This document shows, one piece after another, positions 1-8,645 of a stretch of DNA of 58,399 bases. The first letter of the stretch is position 1. Every line of letters begins with the position of its first letter. The notes under the pieces were generated by a model, which did not search any database, was not told the origin of the DNA, and saw nothing but the letters and a program-made list of their open reading frames with translations. The stretch is from positions 1 to 58,399 of the forward strand of contig NZ_QICD01000015.1 in the NCBI RefSeq assembly GCF_003726035.1, given 5' to 3'. The position numbers and the translations under genes are program-made. This stretch comes from Paraeggerthella hongkongensis (lineage in GTDB: Bacteria; Actinomycetota; Coriobacteriia; Coriobacteriales; Eggerthellaceae).

Positions 1-92
1 GGGCTGGGGGTTCGGGGCTGGGCGCAAAATCTCGTTCGGCAAAACGCTTCCGGGTCCGTTGCAGCCCCGCCGTCGAAAGACTCAGCGCACCC

Positions 93-1217
93 CTATTCGA
101 AATGGTCCGCCGCAACCTCAAGTTGATGGATGATATCGATGCCCTGAGGACACATGGCCTCGCATGCGCCGCACGCCACGCACTTCGACGCAGGTCCCGG
201 AGCAGCCTGCCAACTGTACAGCCCCTTCGTGAAATCCCGGTTCTCGGTCATGAGCTCCAAGTTCAAAAGGCCCATGATTTCAGGGATGACCACGCTCTCC
301 GGGCAATCCTTCACGCAATAGCGGCAGTTCGTGCACGGTATGGAAGCCATGCTCGACAAAACGCGGCAAGCCTCGTCCAGGGCGCGCTGCTCTTCAGGCG
401 CGAACGGGGCATTTGCTCGACACTCCGCAACGTTTTGCCGCACCTGATCCGCGGTCGACATGCCCGACAAAACCGTGAGGACATTCGGCAGGTTGTAGCA
501 AAAGCGATACGCCCACGAAACCAGGCTCAAGTCCGGACGACACGCCAGGAGCGGCTCGGCAACGCGGGCGGGAAGATCAGCCAAACGACCGCCGCGCGCG
601 GGCTCCATGATCACCACCGGCACATCGTGTTTCCAGGCAACCTCCATGCAGCGTCGCGATTCCACAACCGGGTCGTCCCAATCAAGATAGTTCGCCTGCA
701 ACTGCACGAAATCGGCGTCAGGGTGGGCGGTCAGCAGCGCATCCAAGGCCTCGGCGCCGTCATGCATGGAGAATCCCCAGTTGCGAATGCGTCCTGCAGC
801 CTTTTCCTGCCTGACGAAATCCCACATGCCGTATGCGTCGAACTTAGCCGTACGAGCGCCTCCCACATTGTGCAGCAGGTAGAAATCCACGTAGTCGACG
901 CCCAAGCGATCAAGAGAGATCGCCAGGTTTCCCTTCGCCGTTCGCGCGTCGGGAGCGGCCCAAGCCAAGCATTTCGTGGCAAGCGTGAACGCGTCGCGAG
1001 GATAGCGCTCCACCAGCGCCGAGCGCAAAGCAGTTTCCGAAGCGCCTTCGTGGTATACGAAAGCGGTGTCGAAATACGTGCCCCCGCCGGCTATGAACGC
1101 GTCCACCATGTCCTTGAACTGCTCCAGATCGATGCTCGTCTGATCTTGCGGATCCGTCAAAGGCAGGCGCATGCAACCGAAACCCAGCTTCGACGTGGCT
1201 TGAAATGCTGGTTTCAT
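93..1217 (-). CDS. aldo/keto reductase with C-terminal 4Fe-4S dicluster domain
   Basis: The 374-residue product begins with an aldo/keto reductase barrel (about residues 1-280), with the FDTAFVYHEG segment that carries the catalytic Asp/Tyr and a YLLHNVG segment. It ends in a bacterial-ferredoxin-like tail with two cysteine clusters, CTNCRYCVKDCP and CVACGACEAMCP, which should hold two 4Fe-4S centres. Family members are probably cytosolic NAD(P)H- or ferredoxin-linked carbonyl reductases of anaerobes; the substrate is unknown. The ATG follows AAGGAG at good spacing. It lies 135 bp downstream of the LysR gene on the same strand, so that regulator may control it, which is inference. The family call is secure. 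Confidence 0.9.
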   Translation of the reverse strand: MKPAFQATSKLGFGCMRLPLTDPQDQTSIDLEQFKDMVDAFIAGGGTYFDTAFVYHEGASETALRSALVERYPRDAFTLATKCLAWAAPDARTAKGNLAISLDRLGVDYVDFYLLHNVGGARTAKFDAYGMWDFVRQEKAAGRIRNWGFSMHDGAEALDALLTAHPDADFVQLQANYLDWDDPVVESRRCMEVAWKHDVPVVIMEPARGGRLADLPARVAEPLLACRPDLSLVSWAYRFCYNLPNVLTVLSGMSTADQVRQNVAECRANAPFAPEEQRALDEACRVLSSMASIPCTNCRYCVKDCPESVVIPEIMGLLNLELMTENRDFTKGLYSWQAAPGPASKCVACGACEAMCPQGIDIIHQLEVAADHFE

Positions 1218-1352
1218 GGACGCTCCTTCTTGTTTGCTGTATCCGGCTATTTGGCGGCGCGTACATCATACCCATTGGAGCGGACTCTAGGTCAAGCGCC
1301 TTTTCGCAACTCCGGGCAATAGCGCGAAAGCGGGTTTTCGCTGTCCGAAGAT

Positions 1353-2240
1353 TCATCCACACGCAATAAGGTCGTCGAACAACTGCTGGAACTCTTGCTC
1401 GAACACGCTATGCCGCAGCCGAATGAAAGCTATGTCGTGCTCCACGTCGAATCCCTCGAGGTCAAGAACCCGCAACGACCCTTCCTCCAGTTCGCGCGCC
1501 ACGGCAGCCTCGTACAGAAACGCGATGCCCAAATCGCGCCTGGCGAACACCTTGATGATATCGAGGCTTTCGACAACGCTCGTCTGGCTGAAGCCCCCTA
1601 CAGAAAGGTTATGCTCGGCAAGGGCATGCTCGAACACCGCGCGCGTGCCCGAACCGCGTTCCCTTATAAGCAGATGCTCGTCCAATAGATCCTCGATCCG
1701 GCGAGGTTCGCGCGAGAAACGATGGTCGGACGAGCAGACGCACACGAATCGCTCCCTTCGGTACGTGTCCCACTCGTAGGAGTTCTTATCGAAAAAGCCC
1801 TCCACGAACGCACAGTCGATCTCGCCTGCCTCCAAAAGCCCCAACAGCTCAGCCGTATCGCCGGATCGAACGGTTACGCGATACTGGGGATGGACAGCAA
1901 GGAAATCAGCCAAAGGAGCGGCGACCAGGTACTCGCCCGCGGTCAGCGTCATCCCCACCGCCAGGTCCACGCGCAGTCCGGCAGCCGCGCTGGCTATGCG
2001 GTCGCGCAAAAGAGCCTCGTCGTGGGCCATGGTGGCCAAAGCGTCGCGCAGCATGGCCCCCGCCGTTGTCAGCGCAAGCTTCTTGTTTCGATAGTCGAAC
2101 AACGGCGCTCCGTACGCCCGCTCCAAATACGCGATGTGTTGAGAAACGGCAGGTTGGGTCACATTGAGCTCCTCAGCGGCGCGCGTGTAATTCATCGTTC
2201 GGCACACCGTCAGAAACGTCGCAACGCGAAAGTCCTGCAT
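1353..2240 (-). CDS. LysR-family transcriptional regulator
   Basis: The 295-residue protein has the standard LysR layout and length. An N-terminal winged helix-turn-helix covers about residues 1-65 (segments NYTRAAEELNVTQPAVSQHI and LFDYRNKKLALTTAG), followed by a periplasmic-binding-like effector domain. The ATG is preceded by AAAGAGG. It is divergent from the TDT transporter at 2460 across an AT-rich spacer holding a 25-bp dyad with the ATAA-N7-TTAT form typical of LysR sites. The usual LysR logic therefore predicts control of that transporter and of itself. The effector cannot be read from the sequence. Confidence 0.92.
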   Translation of the reverse strand: MQDFRVATFLTVCRTMNYTRAAEELNVTQPAVSQHIAYLERAYGAPLFDYRNKKLALTTAGAMLRDALATMAHDEALLRDRIASAAAGLRVDLAVGMTLTAGEYLVAAPLADFLAVHPQYRVTVRSGDTAELLGLLEAGEIDCAFVEGFFDKNSYEWDTYRRERFVCVCSSDHRFSREPRRIEDLLDEHLLIRERGSGTRAVFEHALAEHNLSVGGFSQTSVVESLDIIKVFARRDLGIAFLYEAAVARELEEGSLRVLDLEGFDVEHDIAFIRLRHSVFEQEFQQLFDDLIACG

Positions 2241-2278
2241 ATCGGCCTCTTTTCACTTCCGTCGCTCCATCTTTCCCA

Positions 2279-2303
2279 TAATCATAATACTATCTTATGA
2301 TTA
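2279..2303. promoter_or_regulatory. LysR-type operator dyad
   Basis: A perfect inverted repeat TAATCATAA / TTATGATTA with a 7-bp spacer sits between the divergent LysR and transporter genes, in sequence far more AT-rich than its surroundings. The core ATAA-N7-TTAT fits the T-N11-A rule for LysR-family boxes. Binding by the adjacent regulator is inferred. Confidence 0.6.
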
Positions 2304-2459
2304 CATAACTATATATTAGTTTTATTTTTTGTTGCACTATGGAAGAATGCATCAAATCGCGTCAAGAGCGGGTGCTGCGCGTTTCGCATGAAGGATCGCG
2401 CGGCGCACCGAAACGCGACCTGTCCTCGTTTATGATGCGTCCGAACAGAAAGGTATCCC

Positions 2460-3449
2460 GTGCGCAACGTCATTCAGAAAGTCCCCATTCCCACCGCGGG
2501 CGTCGCCCTCGGCTTGGCGGCGCTCGGCAATCTGCTGCAACCTTACACCGAAGTGCTCCACGTTGTCTGCGGAGCGCTCGCCCTCGTCCTCATCGTCATG
2601 CTGGGAGCAAAGATCATCCTCTTCCCCTCCATGATCCAAGACGACCTGCACAACTCCATCATGGCAAGCGTCAGCGCCACCTTGTTCATGTCCCTCATGC
2701 AGTTGGCCACCTATCTTGCCCCTATCGCGTACGAACCGGCCTCCCTGATCTGGGCGGCGGCGGTCATCGCGCATCTCGCCCTTATAGGATGGTTCACCGC
2801 TCGGTTCATCGCGCATTTCAAGCTGCATGAAGTGTTTCCCACGTACTTCATCTGCTACGTAGGCATCGTCGTGGCGTCGGTCACATCGCCCACGTTCGGG
2901 ATGACGGCAACGGGCCACGTTCTGTTCTGGTTCGGGTTCGCTTGCTACTTGGTGCTTTTCGCTTTGGTGACGTACCGCTACGCAAAGCACGAGATCCCCG
3001 AAGCCGCGCGTCCGCTGTTCTGCATCTACACCGCCCCCATGAGCCTGTCCCTTGTTGGGTACCTGGCTACGGCAACGGATCCCAATCCCTTGTTCGCGGG
3101 CGCGATGCTGGTGCTGGCGCAGGTGCTGTTCATCATGGTGCTTTCGCGGCTGCCCCACCTGCTTCGCCTGCGCTTCTACCCAAGCTATGCGGCCATGACG
3201 TTCCCCTTCGTGATCACGGCAACCGCGCTTGGCAAAGCCCTCGCGTTCTTCCGCGCGAATGGAATCATGCTGCCCGAGGCGCTCGATGTGCTGTTCATCG
3301 CGGAAACGGCCATCGCCATCGTCATGGTCGGCTACGTGCTGGGCCACTATGTTCGGTTCTTCGTCCGCCGCATCGAGGAGCCCCAAAGCCAAGCGGTTCT
3401 GCAAGAGAACCAGCAGATCGCGCACTTCTCCGAAAACTTCGACAACTAA
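2460..3449 (+). CDS. TDT-family (TehA/SLAC1-like) membrane transporter
   Basis: The 329-residue protein is almost wholly hydrophobic, with about ten predicted membrane helices, and resembles the tellurite-resistance/dicarboxylate (TDT, C4dic/SLAC1-fold) family in length and pattern. Such proteins are anion or organic-acid channels of the inner membrane; the ion here is unknown. The start is GTG at 2460 with AGAAAGG just upstream. It is divergent from a LysR gene, a common arrangement for regulated organic-acid or anion efflux. The TDT assignment is from overall pattern and is good but not certain. Confidence 0.75.
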   Translation: MRNVIQKVPIPTAGVALGLAALGNLLQPYTEVLHVVCGALALVLIVMLGAKIILFPSMIQDDLHNSIMASVSATLFMSLMQLATYLAPIAYEPASLIWAAAVIAHLALIGWFTARFIAHFKLHEVFPTYFICYVGIVVASVTSPTFGMTATGHVLFWFGFACYLVLFALVTYRYAKHEIPEAARPLFCIYTAPMSLSLVGYLATATDPNPLFAGAMLVLAQVLFIMVLSRLPHLLRLRFYPSYAAMTFPFVITATALGKALAFFRANGIMLPEALDVLFIAETAIAIVMVGYVLGHYVRFFVRRIEEPQSQAVLQENQQIAHFSENFDN

Positions 3450-3453
3450 ACGA

Positions 3454-3494
3454 GCGAGGGGCCTGGCACGCTGCACGCACGCCAGGCCCCTCGC
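3454..3494. terminator. hairpin between convergent genes
   Basis: A perfect 14-bp stem (GCGAGGGGCCTGGC with its complement) and a 13-base loop lie between the convergent transporter and alarmone-synthetase genes. No T-run follows on either strand, so termination would rest on the stem alone or need help from Rho. Confidence 0.55.
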
Positions 3495-3536
3495 CGTACC
3501 GCAATCGTTCGAACGCGCCGCACGCGGCGCCTTGAA

Positions 3537-4295
3537 TCACTTCCCCATTTCAAGCGCCCGCGCAAGAATCTGCATGCGCGCCTCAACGTCCTCGATGATC
3601 TTGCTGCAGTCCTTCAGCTCGGCATAGGAGTCAAGTCCTTCGACCTCGCGGACGGCCTTGTACTTCAAGTCGTGCTCAAGGCTGGCCCAGAAGTCCATGG
3701 CAATCGTGCGCAGCTGCACTTCCACCGGAATGAACTCCTTCTTATCCAGGAAATACACCGGAATGCGCACGATGACGTGAAGGCTTCGGTACCCGTTGGG
3801 CTTCGGACTTGCTATGTAATCCTTCACGGTGACGATGGTCAGATCGTCCTGCCGCTGCAACAGCTCCAGCAAATTGTACACATCATGGATATAGGAGCAT
3901 ATCACCCGTATGCCCGCGATATCCATGATGTAGCGCTCCATGTTCTCAAGCGTAGGCTGCTTGCCGTACCGCTCGAGCTTTTCGAAAATGCTCGCAGGTT
4001 TCTTGATGCGCGACTCTATATGATGGATGGGGTTGCGATTCTTCTTGAGATTGAGGTCTTGGTCCAAAATTTCGAAACGCACTTGCATCTCGCGCATGGC
4101 AGCCTGGTACTTTTGGATTATCTCGCGCGTTTTCGCCTCTGCCTCGCGCAACCGCTGCAAATCCTCGATAGGCCCGCGAAGATCATCGCTCGAGCGAAAC
4201 GCCGGCAGCATCGCGCCGCCTTCGGCCGACTTGCCCTGATCGACCCGATCATCCGACAACGAGGGTTCGTCTTTCACGCCGAACGCCACCTCCAT
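3537..4295 (-). CDS. small alarmone synthetase, RelA/SpoT-domain GTP pyrophosphokinase
   Basis: The product (252 residues from the chosen start) has only the RelA/SpoT synthetase domain, with segments RIKKPASIFEKL, DIAGIRVICSY, SPKPNGYRSLHV and EVQLRTIAMDFWASLEHDLKYK (the last quoted in part from the Q-R-T/W-A-S/E-H region). It lacks the HD hydrolase, TGS and ACT domains of full-length Rel proteins, so it should make (p)ppGpp but not degrade it, like RelQ/YjbM. The ATG at 4295 is preferred because the GTGAGGAG ribosome site lies 7 bases from it but only 1 base from the ATG at 4301. A longer reading frame to 4622 overlaps mazG and is not believed. mazG lies 43 bp upstream on the same strand. 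Confidence 0.88.
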   Translation of the reverse strand: MEVAFGVKDEPSLSDDRVDQGKSAEGGAMLPAFRSSDDLRGPIEDLQRLREAEAKTREIIQKYQAAMREMQVRFEILDQDLNLKKNRNPIHHIESRIKKPASIFEKLERYGKQPTLENMERYIMDIAGIRVICSYIHDVYNLLELLQRQDDLTIVTVKDYIASPKPNGYRSLHVIVRIPVYFLDKKEFIPVEVQLRTIAMDFWASLEHDLKYKAVREVEGLDSYAELKDCSKIIEDVEARMQILARALEMGK

Positions 4296-4338
4296 GTTCA
4301 TGCTCCTCACCGCAGTGTTCAGGGAATCGTATGATAGC

Positions 4339-5271
4339 CTACTGGGCAAGGTTTCCCGATGGGGAAACCTTTTTTGCACGATCCCATAATGCTTCAAGCT
4401 CGTCGGACGACAGATCCTCGATGCTGCGCCCCTGCGCCCATGCCGCGCCCTCCATGAACGACCAACGAGAGCGGAACTTGACGCATGCGGCGCGCAAGGC
4501 CCCTTCGCCATCCACGCCCATGCGACGCGCAACGTTGACCAGGCTGAACAGCACGTCGCCGAGCTCCAACTCCACCGCAGCAACCAGCTCTTCGGCGCCA
4601 GAGCCGCCCACACCCGCATCAACCTTGCCGTTCGCGGCCTTCGGGGCGGCGGCGTACGCCTCTTGAAGCTCGGCGATCTCTTCGCGCACCTTGGCCCATA
4701 CGTCGTCGAGCGTTTCCCATTCGAAGCCGACGGCCGCAGCTTTGCGTGAAATCTTCTGCGCTTGCATAAGCGCGGGGAAGCTGGTCGGAACGCCGCTCAG
4801 CAGGCCGTCGGGTTGCGCGTCGGCGTTTTCGGGAACCTGATCGGACGCGCCTTTCTCGGACAGCTTGACCTGGTCCCATACGTCTAGCACCTCTCCGGCG
4901 CTTGCCACATGCGCCTCTCCGAACACATGGGGATGCCGCCGGATCATTTTCGCATTCACGTCGGCGCATACGTCATCGATGTCGAACGCGCCCGCGTCGG
5001 AAGCGATCTGGCTCTGCAAAACCACTTGCAACAGCACATCGCCCAACTCTTCGCGCAGGTGAACTGCATCCCCGGACTCGATGGCGTCGACCGCCTCGTA
5101 GGCCTCCTCTATCATGTTGTGCGCAATGCTCTGATGGGTCTGCGCACGATCCCACGGACAGCCGTCGGGTGCGCGCAAAGCGGCGATCGTGGCCACGAAC
5201 CGATCGAACGAAGCATGGTCGACCGGATGAGAGGCGATATCGAGCGCGGATTCTGCAGGTGCTTCGACCAT
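4339..5271 (-). CDS. mazG: nucleoside triphosphate pyrophosphohydrolase MazG
   Basis: The 310-residue protein contains two MazG helical domains. The N-terminal one has CPWDRAQTH, EEAYEAVDAI and EELGDVLLQVV, which carry the metal-binding acidic residues. The C-terminal one has EEIAELQEAY and ELGDVLFSLVNVARR. MazG hydrolyses noncanonical and canonical NTPs to NMP and pyrophosphate, cleans nucleotide pools and in some bacteria lowers (p)ppGpp. Being just upstream of a small alarmone synthetase makes a nucleotide-stress link plausible. The ATG at 5271 has GAAAGGA upstream. The middle linker (about 145-175) is low in conservation and acidic. The last eleven codons coincide with a strong hairpin. 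Confidence 0.93.
   Translation of the reverse strand: MVEAPAESALDIASHPVDHASFDRFVATIAALRAPDGCPWDRAQTHQSIAHNMIEEAYEAVDAIESGDAVHLREELGDVLLQVVLQSQIASDAGAFDIDDVCADVNAKMIRRHPHVFGEAHVASAGEVLDVWDQVKLSEKGASDQVPENADAQPDGLLSGVPTSFPALMQAQKISRKAAAVGFEWETLDDVWAKVREEIAELQEAYAAAPKAANGKVDAGVGGSGAEELVAAVELELGDVLFSLVNVARRMGVDGEGALRAACVKFRSRWSFMEGAAWAQGRSIEDLSSDELEALWDRAKKVSPSGNLAQ
4348..4375 (+). terminator. intrinsic terminator facing antisense to mazG
   Basis: AAGGTTTCCC and its perfect complement flank a 4-base loop, followed on the plus strand by six T. This is a textbook intrinsic terminator for plus-strand transcription, yet it lies within the last codons of mazG, which is on the minus strand. It could stop transcripts running in from the plus-strand transporter gene at 2460-3449. 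Confidence 0.7.
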
Positions 5272-5476
5272 GGGGACGGTCCTTTCTCGCGGTTGTTTGC
5301 CAGCAGTATACCGCTCGGAAAAGCGGGGGTCGCTCATTTTCGAATCGCAGCACCTCCGCAGCCGTCCCGCAGCTACAATACATCCAGTTCAAAGGCTTGA
5401 TAACACGCGGCAAACCGATGTCTGTCAAAACGATGGGTTTCATCGAACGCCGGCAAAACCGGCGCGCGCGATGCGT

Positions 5477-5516
5477 AGCCGGCGACGACCGCTGCACACG
5501 GGGGCCGTCGCCGGCT
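5477..5516. terminator. hairpin downstream of hcp
   Basis: An 11-bp perfect stem (AGCCGGCGACG with its complement, 18-base loop) lies 22 bp past the hcp stop codon. It lacks a T-run, so it is called a terminator only from its position. The 5272-5538 spacer otherwise shows nothing clear. Confidence 0.45.
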
Positions 5517-5538
5517 GAAGATCGAAGCGAAAGACGCG

Positions 5539-7170
5539 CTACGCTCCCAAGATCACGGCCAGGTCTTCTTCAGGGTCGCCGATCGGGCGCACGTCGAATT
5601 CGCGCACCAGCACGTCCAAAACGGCAGGCGACACGAACGCCGGCAACGTGGGGCCCAGATAGATGCCCTTGATTCCCAAATGCAGCAGGGTCAGCAAGAT
5701 GCAAACCGCCTTCTGCTCGTACCATGAAAGCACCAAGGTAAGCGGCAGGTCGTTCACGCCGCACCCGAACGCCTCGGCCAGAGCCACGGCCACCTTGATG
5801 GCGCCGTACGCGTCGTTGCACTGCCCCATGTCCATGAGCCGCGGCAGACCGCCGATGGACCCCAAATCCAAATCGTTGAAGCGAAACTTCCCGCACGCAA
5901 GCGTCAGCACGATGCTGTCCTCAGGGGTTTTCTGCACGAACTCGCGGAAGTAGCTGCGCCCGGGGCGCACGCCGTCGCATCCGCCCACTAGGAAGAAATG
6001 GCTGATAGCGCCCTGCTTCACCGCATCGACCACCGTGTCTGCAACTCCCAGGATGGTGCCGTGACCGAACCCGGTCACAAGCGACGCGTCGGCGCCAGCG
6101 CTCTCCCCGCGCGAGCCTTCGATGGCTGCGAATACGCGCGACTCGGCGAACCCGCCCAGCTCGAGCGCGCGCTCGATGACGGGGCCGAAGTCCTTGCTGC
6201 CATCTTCCGCAGCACCGATGTGCGCGGCGCCCGGATACGCCACCACGCCGGTCGTGAATACGCGATTGGCATAGGAGGATGCCGGAGGCATGAGGCAGTT
6301 CGTGGTGAACAGGATGGGCGCGGGCAGCTCCGCGAACTCGTCGCGCTGGTTCTGCCAGGCCGTGCCCAGGTTCCCCTTGAGATGAGGATACTGCTTGAAC
6401 AGCGGATACGCATGCGCGGGAAGCAGCTCTCCGTGGGTGTAGACGTTCACGCCGCGACCAGCCGTCTGGTCCAGCAAAAGTTTAAGATCATGCAGGTCAT
6501 GACCCGTAACCACGATGAACGGACCAGCTTCCACCGTACGCGACACGGTGGTGGGCTCGGGGGTGCCGAACGTTTGCGTGTTCGCTTGGTCGAGCAGCTC
6601 CATGCATCGCAGGTTCACCTCGCCCGCTTTGAGCGCCAAGGGCAGCAAGGCGTCCGCTTCGGCATCGGCAACGCCCTCCAAGCCTTCATGCAGAAACGCC
6701 GAAACCGTTTCGTCGCGATACCCCAGCACCGCCGCATGATACGCATAGGCAGCCACGCCGCGCAGCCCGAACAACACGAGCGATCTGAGGGAACGCACGT
6801 CTTCGGGAGCATTCCAAACTTGGCCAAGATCGAAATCCGGCGTCTCCTCCACTGCGGCAGAGGCGGCGATGCCGGCTCGCCGCGCATGAACGCGCTGCAC
6901 GATCGAGGCCAACTCGGCATCGTCGAAATCCACATTCGTCAACGTGGCGAACAGCCCTTCCATCGCCAGATCGTCGGCCGCGCGGCGGGCATCGCCCGTC
7001 ACGCCCGCCGCGCGCACGGTGCGCGCCAGACCCACGAGCGCGCCCGTCAGTTCGTCTTGCACCTGGGCGGTGGAAGCCTGCTTGCCGCACGCTCCCGCAG
7101 CGCCCGTGCAACCGCTGCATCCTATGGTCTGCTCGCATTGGAAGCAGAACATCGCATTCGCATCCGTCAT
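5539..7170 (-). CDS. hcp: hybrid cluster protein (hydroxylamine / NO reductase)
   Basis: The 543-residue protein starts with the Hcp cysteine pattern CFQCEQ then GCTG and ACGK, which binds the proximal cubane, and keeps C-terminal segments such as LACGKFRFND and GQCNDAYGA that contribute ligands to the hybrid Fe-S-O cluster. Hcp acts in the anaerobic cytosol as a high-affinity NO reductase, with protein S-nitrosylase and hydroxylamine reductase activities also reported. The ATG at 7170 follows GAGGAAGGG; the reading frame stays open further upstream but without a better start. It is divergent from a Crp/Fnr regulator, as in HcpR-controlled loci. No hcr reductase partner is adjacent. Confidence 0.95.
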   Translation of the reverse strand: MTDANAMFCFQCEQTIGCSGCTGAAGACGKQASTAQVQDELTGALVGLARTVRAAGVTGDARRAADDLAMEGLFATLTNVDFDDAELASIVQRVHARRAGIAASAAVEETPDFDLGQVWNAPEDVRSLRSLVLFGLRGVAAYAYHAAVLGYRDETVSAFLHEGLEGVADAEADALLPLALKAGEVNLRCMELLDQANTQTFGTPEPTTVSRTVEAGPFIVVTGHDLHDLKLLLDQTAGRGVNVYTHGELLPAHAYPLFKQYPHLKGNLGTAWQNQRDEFAELPAPILFTTNCLMPPASSYANRVFTTGVVAYPGAAHIGAAEDGSKDFGPVIERALELGGFAESRVFAAIEGSRGESAGADASLVTGFGHGTILGVADTVVDAVKQGAISHFFLVGGCDGVRPGRSYFREFVQKTPEDSIVLTLACGKFRFNDLDLGSIGGLPRLMDMGQCNDAYGAIKVAVALAEAFGCGVNDLPLTLVLSWYEQKAVCILLTLLHLGIKGIYLGPTLPAFVSPAVLDVLVREFDVRPIGDPEEDLAVILGA

Positions 7171-7321
7171 TGCCCTTCCTCTCTTTCGAGGGTCCGCGCC
7201 TCGTTTGGCCCGCAGCATGCGCCATGGAGCCGAACCGCGCTCGCCCGCTCTCGTCTTGCGTGCTTGCAACCCTACGGCACAACCGCTATGCTTTCCGTTG
7301 CAATTCCAACAAAGGAGCACA

Positions 7322-7996
7322 ATGGACCGCTATGCCCATCTGATCAACCGCTCGCCCCTGTTCCACGGCATCGACCCGCAGCATATCGACTCCATGCTGC
7401 AATGCCTGGGCGCGCACCAGCGCAGCTACCCTAAAGGGTCGGCCGTGTTTCGCATAGGAGACTCCTCGTCGAGCATGGGCCTGGTGCTGGAAGGATCGGT
7501 TCGGCTCGAAAAAGAGGACTGGTGGGGAAACCGCAGCATCCTTGCATCTTTCGGTCCGGGGCAGTCCTTCGGCGAGGTGTACGCCTGCGAGCAGGATCTT
7601 GCCTACGACATCAACGTGATAGCAGCCGAGGAAACGACGGTCCTGTTCATGGACGTAGGCCGCGTTACCACCATGTGCCCCACGTCCTGCGCATTCCACG
7701 CGCAGCTCATTCGCAACGTGCTGGGCGTGGTGGCGCGGCGCACGCATGCGCTCACCCGCAAGATCGAGCACACGTCCAAGCGCACAACGCGGGCGAAGCT
7801 GCTGTCGTACCTGTCCGACCAGGCCGAAACGGCCGGAGGACGTCGATTCACCATCCCGTTCGACAGGCAAGAATTGGCCGATTACCTGTCAATAGACCGC
7901 AGCGCCATGTGCGCCGAGCTTTCCCGCATGAAGCGGGAGGGCTTGATCGATTATCATAAAAGCCAATTCGAAATCACCCGAGGGAGCGCCCTATGA
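7322..7996 (+). CDS. Crp/Fnr-family regulator, HcpR-like by context
   Basis: The 224-residue protein has a cyclic-nucleotide-binding-like beta barrel (GSVRLEKEDWWGN and GQSFGEVYACEQ region) and a C-terminal winged helix (RQELADYLSIDRSAMCAELS) of Crp/Fnr type. It lacks the N-terminal cysteine cluster of Fnr, so it is unlikely to bind an Fnr-type 4Fe-4S centre. Its placement, divergent from hcp, fits the HcpR/NO-responsive branch, often heme-dependent; the ligand here is inferred, not seen. AAAGGAG precedes the ATG. The stop overlaps the next start by four bases, so it is translationally coupled to the cysteine hydrolase gene. Confidence 0.85.
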   Translation: MDRYAHLINRSPLFHGIDPQHIDSMLQCLGAHQRSYPKGSAVFRIGDSSSSMGLVLEGSVRLEKEDWWGNRSILASFGPGQSFGEVYACEQDLAYDINVIAAEETTVLFMDVGRVTTMCPTSCAFHAQLIRNVLGVVARRTHALTRKIEHTSKRTTRAKLLSYLSDQAETAGGRRFTIPFDRQELADYLSIDRSAMCAELSRMKREGLIDYHKSQFEITRGSAL

Positions 7997-8631
7997 TCGA
8001 CCCCCGCACCGCCGCATTGCTGATCATCGACATGCAGCATGGATTCATCGACGCGTCATCGTCCTTGTGCGTAGCGGGCGCAGCCGCCACGGTGCCCGCA
8101 TGCGCCCGCGCGCTGGATGCGGCCAGGCACATGGACATGGCCGTGTTCCATATAGTGCGCTCGTATGCCGAAGACGGGTCGGACGTGGAAGCCTGCCGAC
8201 ACGAAGCATGGGCCGAAGGCGGCAAGCCGGTATCGAGCGCGTGCGCAAGCCCGCGCTCGCTTGAGGAGCCGGCGCCGCTCGCGCCGCAACCAGGCGACCG
8301 CGTGCTGGTGAAACCGCGCTTCTCCGCGTTCTTCAGCACGTCGCTCGACCTGACGCTCAGGAGGCTGGGCATCGGCACCGTGGTTCTCATCGGCACCACC
8401 ACGCCGAACTGCATTCGGACCAGCTGCTACGACGCGCTGTCGCTCGACTACAACGTGGTGGTCGTGGAAGACCGCACGTCATCGCGCACCCCCGCCGTGC
8501 AAGCGGCCAACATTCAGGACATGGCCTGCATTGGAGCGCACATCATGACGTGCAAAGAGTTCTGCGAACACGGCCTGTCCCACGTTCGCGACACGGCAGC
8601 CAACGCGCGCGCAGCGCAACGCAACGCTTAA
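7993..8631 (+). CDS. isochorismatase-family cysteine hydrolase
   Basis: The 212-residue protein has the isochorismatase/nicotinamidase fold signature: the acid in LLIIDMQHGF near residue 12, a lysine in VLVKPRFSAF, and the nucleophile Cys in GTTTPNCIRTSCYDA with the preceding non-proline turn. Members hydrolyse amides or vinyl ethers (nicotinamide, isochorismate, ureidoacrylate and related compounds); the substrate cannot be assigned. An insertion around residues 70-95 is rich in Ser/Ala/Pro. It overlaps the Fnr-like gene by ATGA, so both are probably one transcript, which suggests a stress or nitrogen-related role. Confidence 0.85.
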   Translation: MIDPRTAALLIIDMQHGFIDASSSLCVAGAAATVPACARALDAARHMDMAVFHIVRSYAEDGSDVEACRHEAWAEGGKPVSSACASPRSLEEPAPLAPQPGDRVLVKPRFSAFFSTSLDLTLRRLGIGTVVLIGTTTPNCIRTSCYDALSLDYNVVVVEDRTSSRTPAVQAANIQDMACIGAHIMTCKEFCEHGLSHVRDTAANARAAQRNA

Positions 8632-8645
8632 GGAAGAAGGTACTC

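Noticed and set aside
102-1322. Long plus-strand open frame opposite the aldo/keto reductase
   Set aside because: It mirrors the real gene on the other strand, is Arg/His-rich without any domain, and has no ribosome site; typical of high-GC shadow frames.
5400-5440. Possible decayed end of a family A element (CTGTCAAAACGATGGGTTT)
   Set aside because: Only about 15 bases resemble the end, and no partner end or matching interior is present.
7280-7321. Fnr-type operator between hcp and the Crp/Fnr gene (GTTGCAATTCCAAC)
   Set aside because: The half-site spacing is 12 bp, not the 14 bp of a TTG-N8-CAA Fnr/Crp site, so it was not called.
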